NCBI GenBank assembly: GCA_964492555.1
Contig: CAZBKQ010000006.1
Span: forward strand, 1-64,000
Direction: 5' to 3'
DNA length: 64,000 bases
Origin: GCA-2709075 sp964492555
Lineage (GTDB): Bacteria; Pseudomonadota; Alphaproteobacteria; MPNO01; UBA2964
Positions 35,933-45,375 of this stretch are shown here, in pieces; within the stretch, counting starts at the first letter, position 1; every line of letters starts with the position of its first letter. Made by a program: the position numbers and the translations under genes. Under the pieces are notes generated by a model that saw only the letters and a program-made list of their open reading frames with translations, was not told the DNA's origin and did not search any database.

Positions 35933-36972
35933 TCGCGACAGCCGATGGTCTGAAACCGCTTCTGGCAAAGGTAGCGGACGGCAATACGCTCAACAGCGAA
36001 GAGGCAGAGACCGCTTTCGAGCTGATCATGTCCGGCGACGCCACACCCGCGCAGATCGGCGCTTTTCTTATGGCGCTTCGGGTTCGTGGTGAAACCGTCG
36101 ATGAGATCGCCGCCGCGGCCAAGATCATGCGCTCCAAAGCGACCGCCATCTCCGCGCCGCCTGACGCCATCGACGTCGTGGGTACGGGCGGTGACGGCGC
36201 GGGCACGCTCAATATTTCAACCGCATCAGCGCTGGTGGTCGCGGGGTGCGGCGTGCCGGTCGCCAAGCATGGCAACCGGGCGCTTTCCTCTCGCGCCGGC
36301 GCGGCCGACGTACTGGCCGCCCTTGGCGTTAATATCGATTGCGACATGGATCTGATCGAAAAGGCGATTATCGAGGCAGGTTTCGGTTTCATGATGGCGC
36401 CGCGCCATCACAGCGCCACCCGTCACGTCGCCGGTCCCCGGGTCGAACTGGCAACGCGCACGATCTTCAATCTGCTTGGCCCCCTTTCCAACCCGGCCGG
36501 GGTCAACCGGCTGCTGGTCGGGGTTTTCGCCAGGGAATGGGTCGAACCGATGGCCCAGGTGCTTGGCAATCTTGGCGCTGAAAAGGCCTGGGTGGTGCAT
36601 GGCTCCGACGGGCTGGATGAATTGACCACAACCGGGGCAAGCTATGTCGCCGCATATGAAAACGGCGCGGTTCGCACGTTCGAGACCACACCGGCCGACG
36701 CCGGGTTGCCGGAATCGTCAGTCGAGGACCTCAAAGGCGGCGACGGCGCATATAACGCCCAGGCCCTCACCGCGCTGCTGGATGGCGCGCCGAGCGCTTA
36801 TCGCGATATCGTGATTTACACTGCCGCCGCGGCACTGGTCGTCGCGGACAAGGCGGATGACCTGAAAGCCGGCGCGGAAATGGCGGCAAGCGCGATTGAC
36901 AGCGGCAAGGCCCGCGCCGCGCTCGACTCCCTGATCGCCATCACCAATGAGCGCGGCGTGGCCGGTAAATAG
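35929..36972 (+). CDS. trpD: Anthranilate phosphoribosyltransferase
   Basis: TrpD joins anthranilate to phosphoribosyl pyrophosphate. The 347 residues include the PRPP loop GTGGDGAGTLNISTA, KHGNRALSSRAGAADVL, FMMAPRHHSATRHVAGPR, RTIFNLLGPLSNPAG and VVHGSDGLDELT. Its start is ATGA-coupled to trpG and it ends 1 bp before the trpC ATG. Confidence 0.97.
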   Translation: MIATADGLKPLLAKVADGNTLNSEEAETAFELIMSGDATPAQIGAFLMALRVRGETVDEIAAAAKIMRSKATAISAPPDAIDVVGTGGDGAGTLNISTASALVVAGCGVPVAKHGNRALSSRAGAADVLAALGVNIDCDMDLIEKAIIEAGFGFMMAPRHHSATRHVAGPRVELATRTIFNLLGPLSNPAGVNRLLVGVFAREWVEPMAQVLGNLGAEKAWVVHGSDGLDELTTTGASYVAAYENGAVRTFETTPADAGLPESSVEDLKGGDGAYNAQALTALLDGAPSAYRDIVIYTAAAALVVADKADDLKAGAEMAASAIDSGKARAALDSLIAITNERGVAGK

Positions 36973-36973
36973 C

Positions 36974-37789
36974 ATGACCAACGCCCTGACCCGCATCTGT
37001 GCCGACAAGCGCGACCATGTCGCATCGTGCAAGACGCGGGTAACCGTATCCGACCTTGAAGCGCAGATCGCGGGGCAGGCGCCGCCCCGGGGCTTTGCCG
37101 ATGCGCTGCGGCGCGCCTCACAAAGCGGGTATGGGCTGATTTCGGAAATAAAGAAAGCCTCGCCCAGCGCCGGGCTGATCCGGGACGATTTCGATCCGGC
37201 GGCGCTCGCCAAATCCTATCAGGCCGGCGGCGCGACCTGCCTTTCCGTTCTGACCGACATCCCCTATTTCCAGGGCGATAACGCCTATCTGAAAGCCGCG
37301 CGCGATGCCGTCGATTTGCCGGTGCTGCGCAAGGATTTCATGGTCGATCCGTATCAGATCATGGAAGCGCGCGCGATCGGGGCCGATTGCATTCTGCTGA
37401 TTCTTGCGGAGCTCGACGACGCGCTGGCGGCGGAAATGGAAATGCTTGCCTTTGAACTCGGCATGGATGTCCTCATTGAGGTCCATGACGAGGAAGAGCT
37501 TGAACGCGCGCTCAAGCTGAAATCACCACTGATCGGGGTAAACAACCGTAATCTCAAGACCTTGAAGACGGATACGGCGACGACGACCCGCCTGGCGCCG
37601 CTGATCCCCGACGACCGCATGCTGGTTTGCGAAAGCGGATTAAAAACACGGGAAGACCTCGCCCGCATGGCCCAAGCCGGGGCGCGTTGCTTCCTGATCG
37701 GCGAAGCGTTGATGGCCCAGCCAGACGTTCGGGCGGCCGTCGAAGCCATTCTCGCTGATCCCGTTCCAGCGGAGCCCGTCTCGGCATGA
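36974..37789 (+). CDS. trpC: Indole-3-glycerol phosphate synthase
   Basis: TrpC closes the indole ring of indole-3-glycerol phosphate. The 271-residue TIM barrel has LISEIKKASPSAGLIR, LSVLTDIPYFQG, VLRKDFMVDPYQI, ILLILAELD, EVHDEEELERAL, IGVNNRNLKTL and CESGLKTREDL. The ATG at 36974 is chosen because it follows the trpD stop by 1 bp and fits the family start. The unfused form, without TrpF, is usual here. It overlaps moaC by ATGA. Confidence 0.96.
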   Translation: MTNALTRICADKRDHVASCKTRVTVSDLEAQIAGQAPPRGFADALRRASQSGYGLISEIKKASPSAGLIRDDFDPAALAKSYQAGGATCLSVLTDIPYFQGDNAYLKAARDAVDLPVLRKDFMVDPYQIMEARAIGADCILLILAELDDALAAEMEMLAFELGMDVLIEVHDEEELERALKLKSPLIGVNNRNLKTLKTDTATTTRLAPLIPDDRMLVCESGLKTREDLARMAQAGARCFLIGEALMAQPDVRAAVEAILADPVPAEPVSA

Positions 37790-38268
37790 GCCAGCGCCTG
37801 ACCCATATTGATGCGGACGGCAAGGCCGCAATGGTCGATGTCTCGGACAAGGGCGTGACCGAACGCAAGGCGACCGCCGCAGGCAAGGTGGTTATGAAGC
37901 CCGAGACACTGGCCCTGATCGAGGAAGGCGCAGTCAAGAAAGGCGACGTCCTTTCGGTTGCACGGCTCGCCGGAATCATGGGAGCAAAAAAGACGCCCGA
38001 CCTGATTCCGCTTTGCCACCCGCTGTCCCTTAACGGCATCGATGTCGATCTGACCCTCAACCGGGAAGACAGCGCCGTCGAAATCACCGCAACCTGCCGG
38101 GTCAAGGGCCGGACAGGGGTGGAAATGGAAGCGCTCAGCGCCGTATCCGTTGCCGCGCTTACGATCTACGACATGTGCAAGGCGGTCGACAGAACAATGA
38201 CCCTGACCGATATCCGCCTGCTGGAAAAATCCGGCGGCCAATCCGGAACTTTCAAGGCCGATGGCTGA
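37786..38268 (+). CDS. moaC: Cyclic pyranopterin monophosphate synthase MoaC
   Basis: MoaC forms cyclic pyranopterin monophosphate, the first stable intermediate of molybdenum cofactor synthesis. The 160 residues show AMVDVSDKGVTERKA, KGDVLSVARLAGIMGAKKT, LIPLCHPL, GVEMEALSAVSVAALTIYDM and the C-terminal RLLEKSGGQSG. It overlaps trpC and moeA, so a short molybdopterin unit is embedded in the trp transcript. Confidence 0.97.
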   Translation: MSQRLTHIDADGKAAMVDVSDKGVTERKATAAGKVVMKPETLALIEEGAVKKGDVLSVARLAGIMGAKKTPDLIPLCHPLSLNGIDVDLTLNREDSAVEITATCRVKGRTGVEMEALSAVSVAALTIYDMCKAVDRTMTLTDIRLLEKSGGQSGTFKADG

Positions 38269-39469
38269 CCTTCTGCCCGTTGACGAGGCGCGCCGCCGGA
38301 TTTGCGACGCCATGCCGCTGATGGCGGCGGAACAGGTTGCCTTGAGCGCAGCACTTGGGCGTGTACTTGCCGAAAATGCCGCGGCCCGCCGCACCCAACC
38401 GCCCCACGCGGTATCGGCGATGGATGGGTATGCGGTACTGGCCGCCGATGTCACCGCCCTGCCCGCCTCGCTGACTGTCATCGGCGAAGTACCCGCCGGG
38501 CAGCATTTCAGCGGCGCGGTAGGCCCCGGTCAGGCGGTGCGTATTTTCACCGGCGCAAGGGTCCCTGATGGCGCCGATACAATCGTAATACAGGAAAATA
38601 CCTTACGTGACGGGGATTTGGTCCGTGTTGTGGATGGCGAAGCCCCTGTCGGACGTTTTATCCGGCCCGCCGGTCTTGATTTCAATCAGGGTGATGTACT
38701 GCTGGAGGCGCCGAAAAAACTGACCGCCCGCGATATCGGTCTGGCCGCGAGCATGAACCTTCCCTGGCTGATGGTCCGGCGCGCGCCCCGGATTTCCCTG
38801 CTGGCAACCGGCGACGAAATCGTCATGCCCGGCGATCCGTTGGTTGATAACCAGATCGTCAGTTCCAACGTCCTGGCCCTCCATGCGTTCATCCGCCAGC
38901 ACGGGGGCGCGCCGGTTGATCTCGGGATCGCACCCGATGCGGAGGACTCCCTGCGCGCCATGGCGGAAGGCGCGCGCGGCACCGATATGCTGGTGACTAC
39001 CGGCGGTGCTTCGGTCGGTGACCATGATCTCGTGCAAAAGGTTCTGGGAGAGATGGGGTTGGAGGTCGATTTCTGGCGTATCGCCATGCGGCCCGGCAAA
39101 CCGCTGATGTTCGGACGTATCGGCGACACGATGATGCTCGGCCTGCCGGGTAATCCGGTTTCGTCCCTGGTGTGCGCAACTATCTTTCTGGCCCCGGCAA
39201 TCGCCGCGATGCAGGGTCTCGCCATGGACGTGTCCGCCCGGCAAACCGCTCATCTGGGTAGCGCCCTCCCCGAAAATGATGAGCGGGAGGACTATCTCCG
39301 CGCGTCCCTTACCCGCGACGGAGACAGCGCCCTGATCGCAACCCCGTTCGGAAAGCAGGACAGCTCGGTCTTCTCCGGCATGGCAAAGGCGGATTGCCTG
39401 GTCATTCGACCGCCTTTCGCCCCGGCAGCCAGGGAAGGCGACGTCGTCAGCTTTATCCCGCTCGACTGA
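38261..39469 (+). CDS. moeA: Molybdopterin molybdenumtransferase MoeA
   Basis: MoeA inserts molybdenum into adenylylated molybdopterin. The 402 residues carry SAMDGYAVLAADV, RIFTGARVPDGADTIV, SLLATGDEIVMPGDPL, DMLVTTGGASVGDHD, FWRIAMRPGKPLMFG and LGLPGNPVSSLV. The start overlaps the moaC end by 8 bp. It is followed by the lexA promoter region. Confidence 0.97.
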   Translation: MADLLPVDEARRRICDAMPLMAAEQVALSAALGRVLAENAAARRTQPPHAVSAMDGYAVLAADVTALPASLTVIGEVPAGQHFSGAVGPGQAVRIFTGARVPDGADTIVIQENTLRDGDLVRVVDGEAPVGRFIRPAGLDFNQGDVLLEAPKKLTARDIGLAASMNLPWLMVRRAPRISLLATGDEIVMPGDPLVDNQIVSSNVLALHAFIRQHGGAPVDLGIAPDAEDSLRAMAEGARGTDMLVTTGGASVGDHDLVQKVLGEMGLEVDFWRIAMRPGKPLMFGRIGDTMMLGLPGNPVSSLVCATIFLAPAIAAMQGLAMDVSARQTAHLGSALPENDEREDYLRASLTRDGDSALIATPFGKQDSSVFSGMAKADCLVIRPPFAPAAREGDVVSFIPLD

Positions 39470-39510
39470 TTCCCTGCGCCCTCTTCCAACCATTTCTTGA
39501 CCCGATTCAG

Positions 39511-39525
39511 GAACTTTTATAGAAC
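39511..39525 (+). promoter_or_regulatory. SOS box (LexA operator) upstream of lexA
   Basis: GAAC (39511-39514), 7 nt, GAAC (39522-39525) is a perfect copy, read on the other strand, of the alphaproteobacterial LexA site GTTC-N7-GTTC. It ends 57 bp before the lexA ATG. A degenerate second copy, GTTT-N7-GTTC, lies at 39535-39549. LexA autoregulation is well known, which supports the call. Confidence 0.8.
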
Positions 39526-39582
39526 ATAGACGCTGTTTTTGTTTTGTTCTGTTGTAACCGCTTCAAAGCGGCAGGGGCTAAA

Positions 39583-40287
39583 ATGCTGACACATAAGCAA
39601 TATGAGCTATTGAAATTCATTGATCGGCGTCTGAAATCGCAAGGCGTGCCGCCATCTTTCGATGAAATGAAGGACGCGCTCGGACTGAAATCCAAATCGG
39701 GTATTCACCGGTTGATAACCGGGCTGGAAGAACGCGGTTTTCTGCGCCGCCTGCCCCACCGGGCCCGGGCACTGGAGATCATAAAACTGCCCGAAAATAT
39801 GGATGCCGATTTTCCGGCCGCCGGCGGGTTCCAGCCCAATGTCATCGATGGCGGTTTCGCCGAGGAGGGCATACCGGCGATCCACAGCGAGGCGGATGAT
39901 AAAGGCAGCGTCTCCTTGCCGCTTTACGGGAAGATTGCCGCCGGATTGCCGATCGAAGCGATGCGTGATCAGTCGGACACATTTGCGGTGCCCGCCGACC
40001 TGGTCGGGCGCGGCGATCATTACGCACTTGTTGTTGAAGGGGATTCAATGATCGAGGCCGGTATTCTTGATGGCGATATTGCGGTGATAGAGCATACCGA
40101 AAATGCCGAAAACGGCTCGATTGTGGTGGCGCTGGTCGATGACAATGAAGTCACGCTCAAGAGACTGCGGAAAAAGGGCAAATCGATTGCCCTGGAACCG
40201 GCGAACAAGGATTACGAAATACGGATTTTTGGCCCGGACCAGGTTTCCGTTCAGGGACGGCTAAAAGCCATCGTCCGCCAATATTAG
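39583..40287 (+). CDS. lexA: LexA repressor
   Basis: LexA represses SOS genes and self-cleaves when RecA filaments form on damaged DNA. The 234 residues comprise a winged helix-turn-helix (MLTHKQYELLKFIDRRL, GVPPSFDEMKDALGLKSKS) and a S24 peptidase domain with the Ala-Gly cleavage site in GKIAAGLP, catalytic Ser in GDSMIEAGILDGD and Lys in DDNEVTLKRL. The start chosen, MLTHKQYE, is the family one; the frame is open for 13 more codons. Its TAG overlaps by 3-4 bp the convergent comEC stop. Confidence 0.97.
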   Translation: MLTHKQYELLKFIDRRLKSQGVPPSFDEMKDALGLKSKSGIHRLITGLEERGFLRRLPHRARALEIIKLPENMDADFPAAGGFQPNVIDGGFAEEGIPAIHSEADDKGSVSLPLYGKIAAGLPIEAMRDQSDTFAVPADLVGRGDHYALVVEGDSMIEAGILDGDIAVIEHTENAENGSIVVALVDDNEVTLKRLRKKGKSIALEPANKDYEIRIFGPDQVSVQGRLKAIVRQY

Positions 40288-42436
40288 CGGCGTGGTCCCG
40301 GCAATCTGTTCCACGGGCGGTCACCAATCACGTCATAAACCGACCGCGTCCGCGCTTCGCCCTCCCGAAACCGGATTTCATGCGGCCCGTAACGCCATAA
40401 GGCAAAGCGGTCGATAATGCGCGACGGGGTGGAGCAATCGCGCCGGCGCGCGGGAATGGCTGATATGACCACGTCGGCAACGCGGCAATCCTCAGACAGC
40501 GCAGCATGATCACGGATTATCGCGACGGTAAGGCCCTTCGGATTTTTATAAAAACATCCAAGTCGATCACATTCTATATCAATAAGTTGTGCGATCTTTT
40601 TGTTCTTGATTGTTAATAAAATATCAAGGCTCTGACCGTTGCGTCTCGCCCAGCTTTCGCCGACGAAGCCCTTGGGCGAACCGATAAAGACGAGTTCACC
40701 GGTCGAGGCGCGCAAGGCGATTTTTTTTCCGGTTTCCGAAACAAGGATGTCGGGCGGATCAATTGCGGTGACGGCAAGGACCGCGCCAAGAATAATGGGA
40801 ACGATCCCGAGAAACCGCCATCCGCTTTTCCAGATCGCCAACCACAACCCACCAAGAACCACGACCGCCAATGGCCAGACCGGGATCGCGGCAAGGTGCA
40901 AAACCGCGCCCGGCAGGGAGGACACCCATCGGGCAACGGCGACAACCATACCGATGCCGCCGCCCATAACGCCGAGCGCCAGTTCTTCCATCCCGACAGA
41001 CATCAGCAGCAATGAAAGAATCCCGGCCGGCATTACCCAGAATGCTGTCAGCGGAACCGCGAGAGCATTCGCCAAAACGCCGTATAGCGCTGTCTGATTG
41101 AAGTGAAACAGCGCGAACGGCGCGGTCGCCGTCCCGGCAATGACCGTCGTCAGGATAACACCCGCGACATAGGCCGATCCACGGCGTGCCAATCCCGGCC
41201 CCAGCCCTCTTGTGATCCGCCTCGCGGTGACGCTTTCATAGGCGGCGACGAGCGCCACAACGGCGGCAAAGGACATCTGGAAGCTGACATTGCCCACACT
41301 TTCAGGAGCGATGAGCAAAATCGCCATCGCGGCCCAGGCGACCAGATTCATCGAAATCGGGTTGCGATCAAAGAGAACCGCCAGAAACACCAGCCCGATC
41401 ATCAGAAACGCCCGCTGGGTCGGCAAGGTGCCGCCTGAAATCAATAAATAGAAAAAGCTGCCGCATAGAGCCAATATCGCGGCCCATTTTTTGATCGGAT
41501 AGCGCAGCGCGATCGCCGGAAATAGCGACAAAATCAGGCGAGTGGCAAAAAACAGCAGCCCCCCACAAGCCCCAGATGCAGCCCTGAGATTGCCAACAGA
41601 TGGGCGAGCCCTGCATCCCGCATGGCATTTAGCGTCTCTTCGGGAATCGCGCCGCGTTCGCCGGTCAGCAAGGCCGCCGCAAAGGCGCCCGTCAAACCGG
41701 GGAGCGATTGCTGGATGCGAACGGTGATCTCATGGCGCAACGCCGCGATCCCGGTTTGAATATCCGTCCCGTCCCCATTGCCGGCCACAGGCTCCGGCGC
41801 GGACACCGCATACCCCACGCCGCCGATCCGCTCGAACCAGGATTTGCGGGCAAAATCAAAGGCTCCCGGCGCGGCGGGCCCGGCCGGAGGATAAAGAACC
41901 GCCCGGATGGCGATGCGCTGGCCGGGAACAGGCACCGCATCCGGTCCGATATGGGCCCGAATACGGATCTTTTCCGGAGTCCGATCCACCGCAATCCGGC
42001 CAATCGACAAATTATCCAGCCAGAGCCGGTAGGAACCGTCTTTCGGTTCCGCGCGGATTACCCGGCCCGAGACCGCTAGAGGCGGCGTCTTTTTGGCAAT
42101 AACAGGTGCCGCGACCAAAGCCGAGCGGAATTGCGCGGTTCCCAATCCAGCGGTGAAGACCGCCACCGCGAGAAACACCAGGAAAAGGGAGAGACGCCCT
42201 CGCGAAAAGACACATCCCAGAAGCGCCAGGAGCAGGACCGCACCCGTAATCCGGATATCCGGTTCGAATTCAAGCCCAAGATAAACACCGGCACCGGCAC
42301 CAAAGAGGACCGGACACCAGAGTTTCCAACGCTCACGGTCACTGGAAAAACAGGCGGACAGCGAGCTAAACAGGGCCGTTCGGGAAAATACCGGCTTCTG
42401 TTCACCGCGAACCGCACTGCCCGCCAGCAGCGACAT
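40284..42436 (-). pseudogene. comEC: ComEC/Rec2 competence membrane protein, broken by a one-base frameshift
   Basis: ComEC is the inner-membrane channel for DNA uptake in competence. An N-terminal frame (41534-42436, DUF4131 region then LTGERGAIPEE and LLAISGLHLGLVGG) shifts at a C6 run (plus strand 41559-41564). One more base there would give LVGGLLFFATRLILSLFPA, joining it exactly to the second frame (40284 to about 41560; LRYPIKKWAA, TQRAFLM). The C-terminus lacks the beta-lactamase-like domain's metal motif, as in many alphaproteobacterial forms. The start is ATG 42436, or TTG 42466. It may be a real mutation, phase variation or a base-call error. Confidence 0.85.
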
Positions 42437-42505
42437 CAGCCCCTCGCCCTTCCTGAGTGACGCCAAAGGCTCGACAGTAACCGCTTATTTTGATTTAACC
42501 GCGCC

Positions 42506-43894
42506 ATGTCATCTCAGATCGTAACACGTTTCGCCCCATCTCCGACCGGCTTCCTCCATATTGGCGGCGCCCGGACGGCGCTTTTCAACATGCTTTATGC
42601 CCGCCATTCCGGGGGCAAGTATCTGCTGCGGATCGAGGATACCGACCGCAAGCGTTCCTCACCGGAGGCCATTGACGCCATTCTCGAGGGTCTCGACTGG
42701 CTGGGTCTCTCCCCCGATGAAGAGCCGGTTTTCCAATCGAAGAATCTTGAACGGCACTCGGCCATTGCCCGGCAACTGCTGGAAGAAGGCAAGGCTTATT
42801 ATTGCTATTGCACGCCTGAAGAACTGACCGAGATGCGTGAAACAGCCCGCGCCGAAGGCCGGTCGCCCCGCTATGACGGCAGGTGGCGCGACCGCGACGC
42901 GGCGGATGCGCCCAAGGATGTGCCGCCCGTCATTCGTTTCAAGGCGCCGCTCGACGGGGAAACGGTTATCGGCGATCTGGTTCAGGGCGAGGTGCGGGTC
43001 GAGAATACACAGCTCGACGATATGATCCTGCTTCGCGCCGACGGCACCCCGACCTATATGTTGTCGGTCGTGGTCGATGATCACGATATGGGAATTACCC
43101 ATGCCATCCGGGGCGACGACCATCTGACCAACGCCTTCCGCCAGACCCAGCTTTTCAGCGCGCTCGGATGGGAAATGCCGGTATACGCACATATTCCCCT
43201 GATTCATGGACCCGACGGTACGAAAATGTCGAAACGTCATGGCGCGCTTGGCGTCGAGGCCTATCGCGATATGGGATATCTGCCCGAGGCGCTGCTGAAC
43301 TATTTGATGCGGCTCGGCTGGAGCCACGGCGACGACGAAATTATTTCGCTGGATCAGGCCATTGAATGGTTCGATATCGCGGATGTGAACAAAGGGGCGG
43401 CGCGGTTCGATTTCGACAAGCTCGGCGCCCTGAACGGTCATTATATAAATACCGCCGATGACGAGCGGCTGATTTCCCTGATCGGTGGGGAAAGCCCTGT
43501 CGGTGAAGGCGCGAAAGAGCGGCTGAAAAAGGGCCTTCCGGGTTTAAGAGACCGCGCAAAGACAATTTCGGAACTCACTGAAAAAGCGTCTCTTTATATC
43601 ATCAATCGGCCAATTGAAATTGATGCCAAGGCCGGCAAGCTCCTGACCCCGGAAGCGCTGGATATCCTCAATAAACTGACGCCCCGTTTGAGCGCCTTGC
43701 CGGAATGGAACGAGGAATCCATCGAAGCCGAAATTCGCGCCTTTATCGAAGACCAGGAACTCAAACTCGGCAACGTGGCCCAGCCACTGCGGGCGGCACT
43801 TTGCGGCACGACAACCTCACCCGGTATTTTTGAGGTGGTTTATGCACTTGGCCGTGAAGAAGCACTCGGCCGGTTGGCAGATGCCATAAATTGA
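42506..43894 (+). CDS. gltX: Glutamate--tRNA ligase
   Basis: GltX charges tRNA(Glu), and in many Alphaproteobacteria that lack GlnRS a GltX also misacylates tRNA(Gln). The 462-residue class I synthetase has the HIGH-type motif FLHIGGARTALFN, RIEDTDRKRSS, the editing-free insertion domain, and the KMSKS-type motif GTKMSKRHGA. The GxxxLR anticodon-binding helical domain follows. No clear Shine-Dalgarno precedes the ATG. comEC diverges 69 bp upstream. Confidence 0.96.
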   Translation: MSSQIVTRFAPSPTGFLHIGGARTALFNMLYARHSGGKYLLRIEDTDRKRSSPEAIDAILEGLDWLGLSPDEEPVFQSKNLERHSAIARQLLEEGKAYYCYCTPEELTEMRETARAEGRSPRYDGRWRDRDAADAPKDVPPVIRFKAPLDGETVIGDLVQGEVRVENTQLDDMILLRADGTPTYMLSVVVDDHDMGITHAIRGDDHLTNAFRQTQLFSALGWEMPVYAHIPLIHGPDGTKMSKRHGALGVEAYRDMGYLPEALLNYLMRLGWSHGDDEIISLDQAIEWFDIADVNKGAARFDFDKLGALNGHYINTADDERLISLIGGESPVGEGAKERLKKGLPGLRDRAKTISELTEKASLYIINRPIEIDAKAGKLLTPEALDILNKLTPRLSALPEWNEESIEAEIRAFIEDQELKLGNVAQPLRAALCGTTTSPGIFEVVYALGREEALGRLADAIN

Positions 43895-43906
43895 CCGCCT
43901 GACGGT

Positions 43907-43935
43907 TTGATTTGTCGGGTCTAATCCGTTATTTT
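43907..43935 (+). promoter_or_regulatory. Candidate gltA promoter
   Basis: TTGATT (43907-43912) and TATTTT (43930-43935) are 17 nt apart in the 118 bp gap between gltX and gltA; both hexamers are only moderate matches. A good ribosome-binding site AGGAAAGG lies about 8 nt before the gltA ATG. Confidence 0.3.
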
Positions 43936-44012
43936 CCGCTCACCTCAAACAACCCTCGGACATCCGGCGCTTCCGCCGCCGTGTTCGCCCTGATTCAGGA
44001 AAGGTACTCTCT

Positions 44013-45329
44013 ATGAGCCAGGACGCAGCCCAAGGCACCAACAACAACGTCACCATTACCGATAACACCACCGGGAAACAGGCGACCTATCCACTGATTG
44101 CCGGCACCGACGGTCCGCCGGTTATCGATATTCGCCGGCTTTATGCGGATTTGGGTTATTTCACCTACGATCCGGGTTTCATCGCTACCGGGTCCTGTGA
44201 ATCCGACATTACCTTCATCGACGGCGATGAAGGCATCCTGCTGCATCGCGGCTATCCCATAGAACAGCTGGTGGAAAACTGCTCTCACCTCGAAGTTTGC
44301 TATCTGCTGCTCAAGGGCGAACTGCCCAACAAGGCGGAATTCGAAAAATTCAGCAGCGACATTACCAATCACACCATGCTGCATGAGCAGCTGCACAATC
44401 TTTATCGCGGGTTCCGCCGCGACGCGCATCCGATGGCGATTATGTGCGGTGTGGTCGGCGCGCTGTCCGCCTTCTACCACGACAGCACCGACATCAACGA
44501 CCCGCATCAGCGGATGGTCGCGTCCTACCGGATGATCGCCAAAATGCCGACGATCGCCGGTTGGGCCTACAAATATTCCCTCGGCCAGCCCTTCATGTAT
44601 CCGAAGAACGATCTCGACTACGCGGAGAACTTCCTGTGGATGCTGTTCGGCAACCCGTGTGAGGATTACGAGATCAACCCGGTTATCGCCAAGGCGATGG
44701 ACCGTATTCTCATCCTGCACGCGGACCATGAACAAAACGCCTCCACCTCGACCGTGCGTCTGGCCGGCTCGAGCGGCGCAAACCCGTTCGCCTGTATTTC
44801 GGCCGGTATCGCGAGCCTCTGGGGTCCGGCCCATGGCGGCGCCAATGAAGCCGTTCTCAATATGCTCGGGGAAATCGGCGACAAATCGAACATCAATGAA
44901 TACGTCAAGAAGGCGAAGGACCCCGACGATCCGTTCCGCATCATGGGCTTCGGCCACCGGGTCTATAAAAACTTCGACCCGCGCGCGAAGATCATGCAGA
45001 AGACCTGCCATGAGGTGCTGAGCGAGCTTGGTGTCGAGAACGAACCGCTGCTTGAACTCGCCATGGAGCTCGAACGGATCGCACTGGAAGACGAGTATTT
45101 CGTCGACCGCAAGCTCTATCCCAACGTCGATTTCTATTCCGGCATCATCTTCCAGGCACTCGGCATTCCAACCACCATGTTCACCGTTCTCTTTGCGGTG
45201 GCGCGCACGGTCGGCTGGATTGCCCAGTGGAACGAAATGATTGAGGACCCGAACCAGAAAATCGGTCGTCCGCGTCAGCTTTATACCGGCGCCGCGCGCC
45301 GCGACGTGCCGGCGATGGGCAATCGCTAA
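44013..45329 (+). CDS. gltA: Citrate synthase
   Basis: Citrate synthase starts the TCA cycle from acetyl-CoA and oxaloacetate. The 438 residues follow the hexameric type II form: N-terminal beta domain (YPLIAGTDGPPVIDIRRLY), FIDGDEGILLHRGYPIEQL, HADHEQNAST with a catalytic His, GFGHRVYKNFDPRA with the second catalytic His, and DFYSGIIFQALGIP with the catalytic Asp region. A long open frame on the opposite strand is shadow. Confidence 0.97.
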   Translation: MSQDAAQGTNNNVTITDNTTGKQATYPLIAGTDGPPVIDIRRLYADLGYFTYDPGFIATGSCESDITFIDGDEGILLHRGYPIEQLVENCSHLEVCYLLLKGELPNKAEFEKFSSDITNHTMLHEQLHNLYRGFRRDAHPMAIMCGVVGALSAFYHDSTDINDPHQRMVASYRMIAKMPTIAGWAYKYSLGQPFMYPKNDLDYAENFLWMLFGNPCEDYEINPVIAKAMDRILILHADHEQNASTSTVRLAGSSGANPFACISAGIASLWGPAHGGANEAVLNMLGEIGDKSNINEYVKKAKDPDDPFRIMGFGHRVYKNFDPRAKIMQKTCHEVLSELGVENEPLLELAMELERIALEDEYFVDRKLYPNVDFYSGIIFQALGIPTTMFTVLFAVARTVGWIAQWNEMIEDPNQKIGRPRQLYTGAARRDVPAMGNR

Positions 45330-45340
45330 GGTTCCGAAAT

Positions 45341-45375
45341 AAAAAAAAAGGCGGTGCCTGGCGCCGCCTTTTTTA
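45341..45375. terminator. Bidirectional intrinsic terminator between gltA and lpxB
   Basis: The stem AAAAAAGGCGG / CCGCCTTTTTT (45344-45354 and 45364-45374) with a 9-nt loop is flanked by an A-run on one side and a T-run on the other, so it works on both strands for the convergent genes gltA and lpxB. The lpxB stop codon (45373-45375) lies within its outer arm. Confidence 0.88.
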
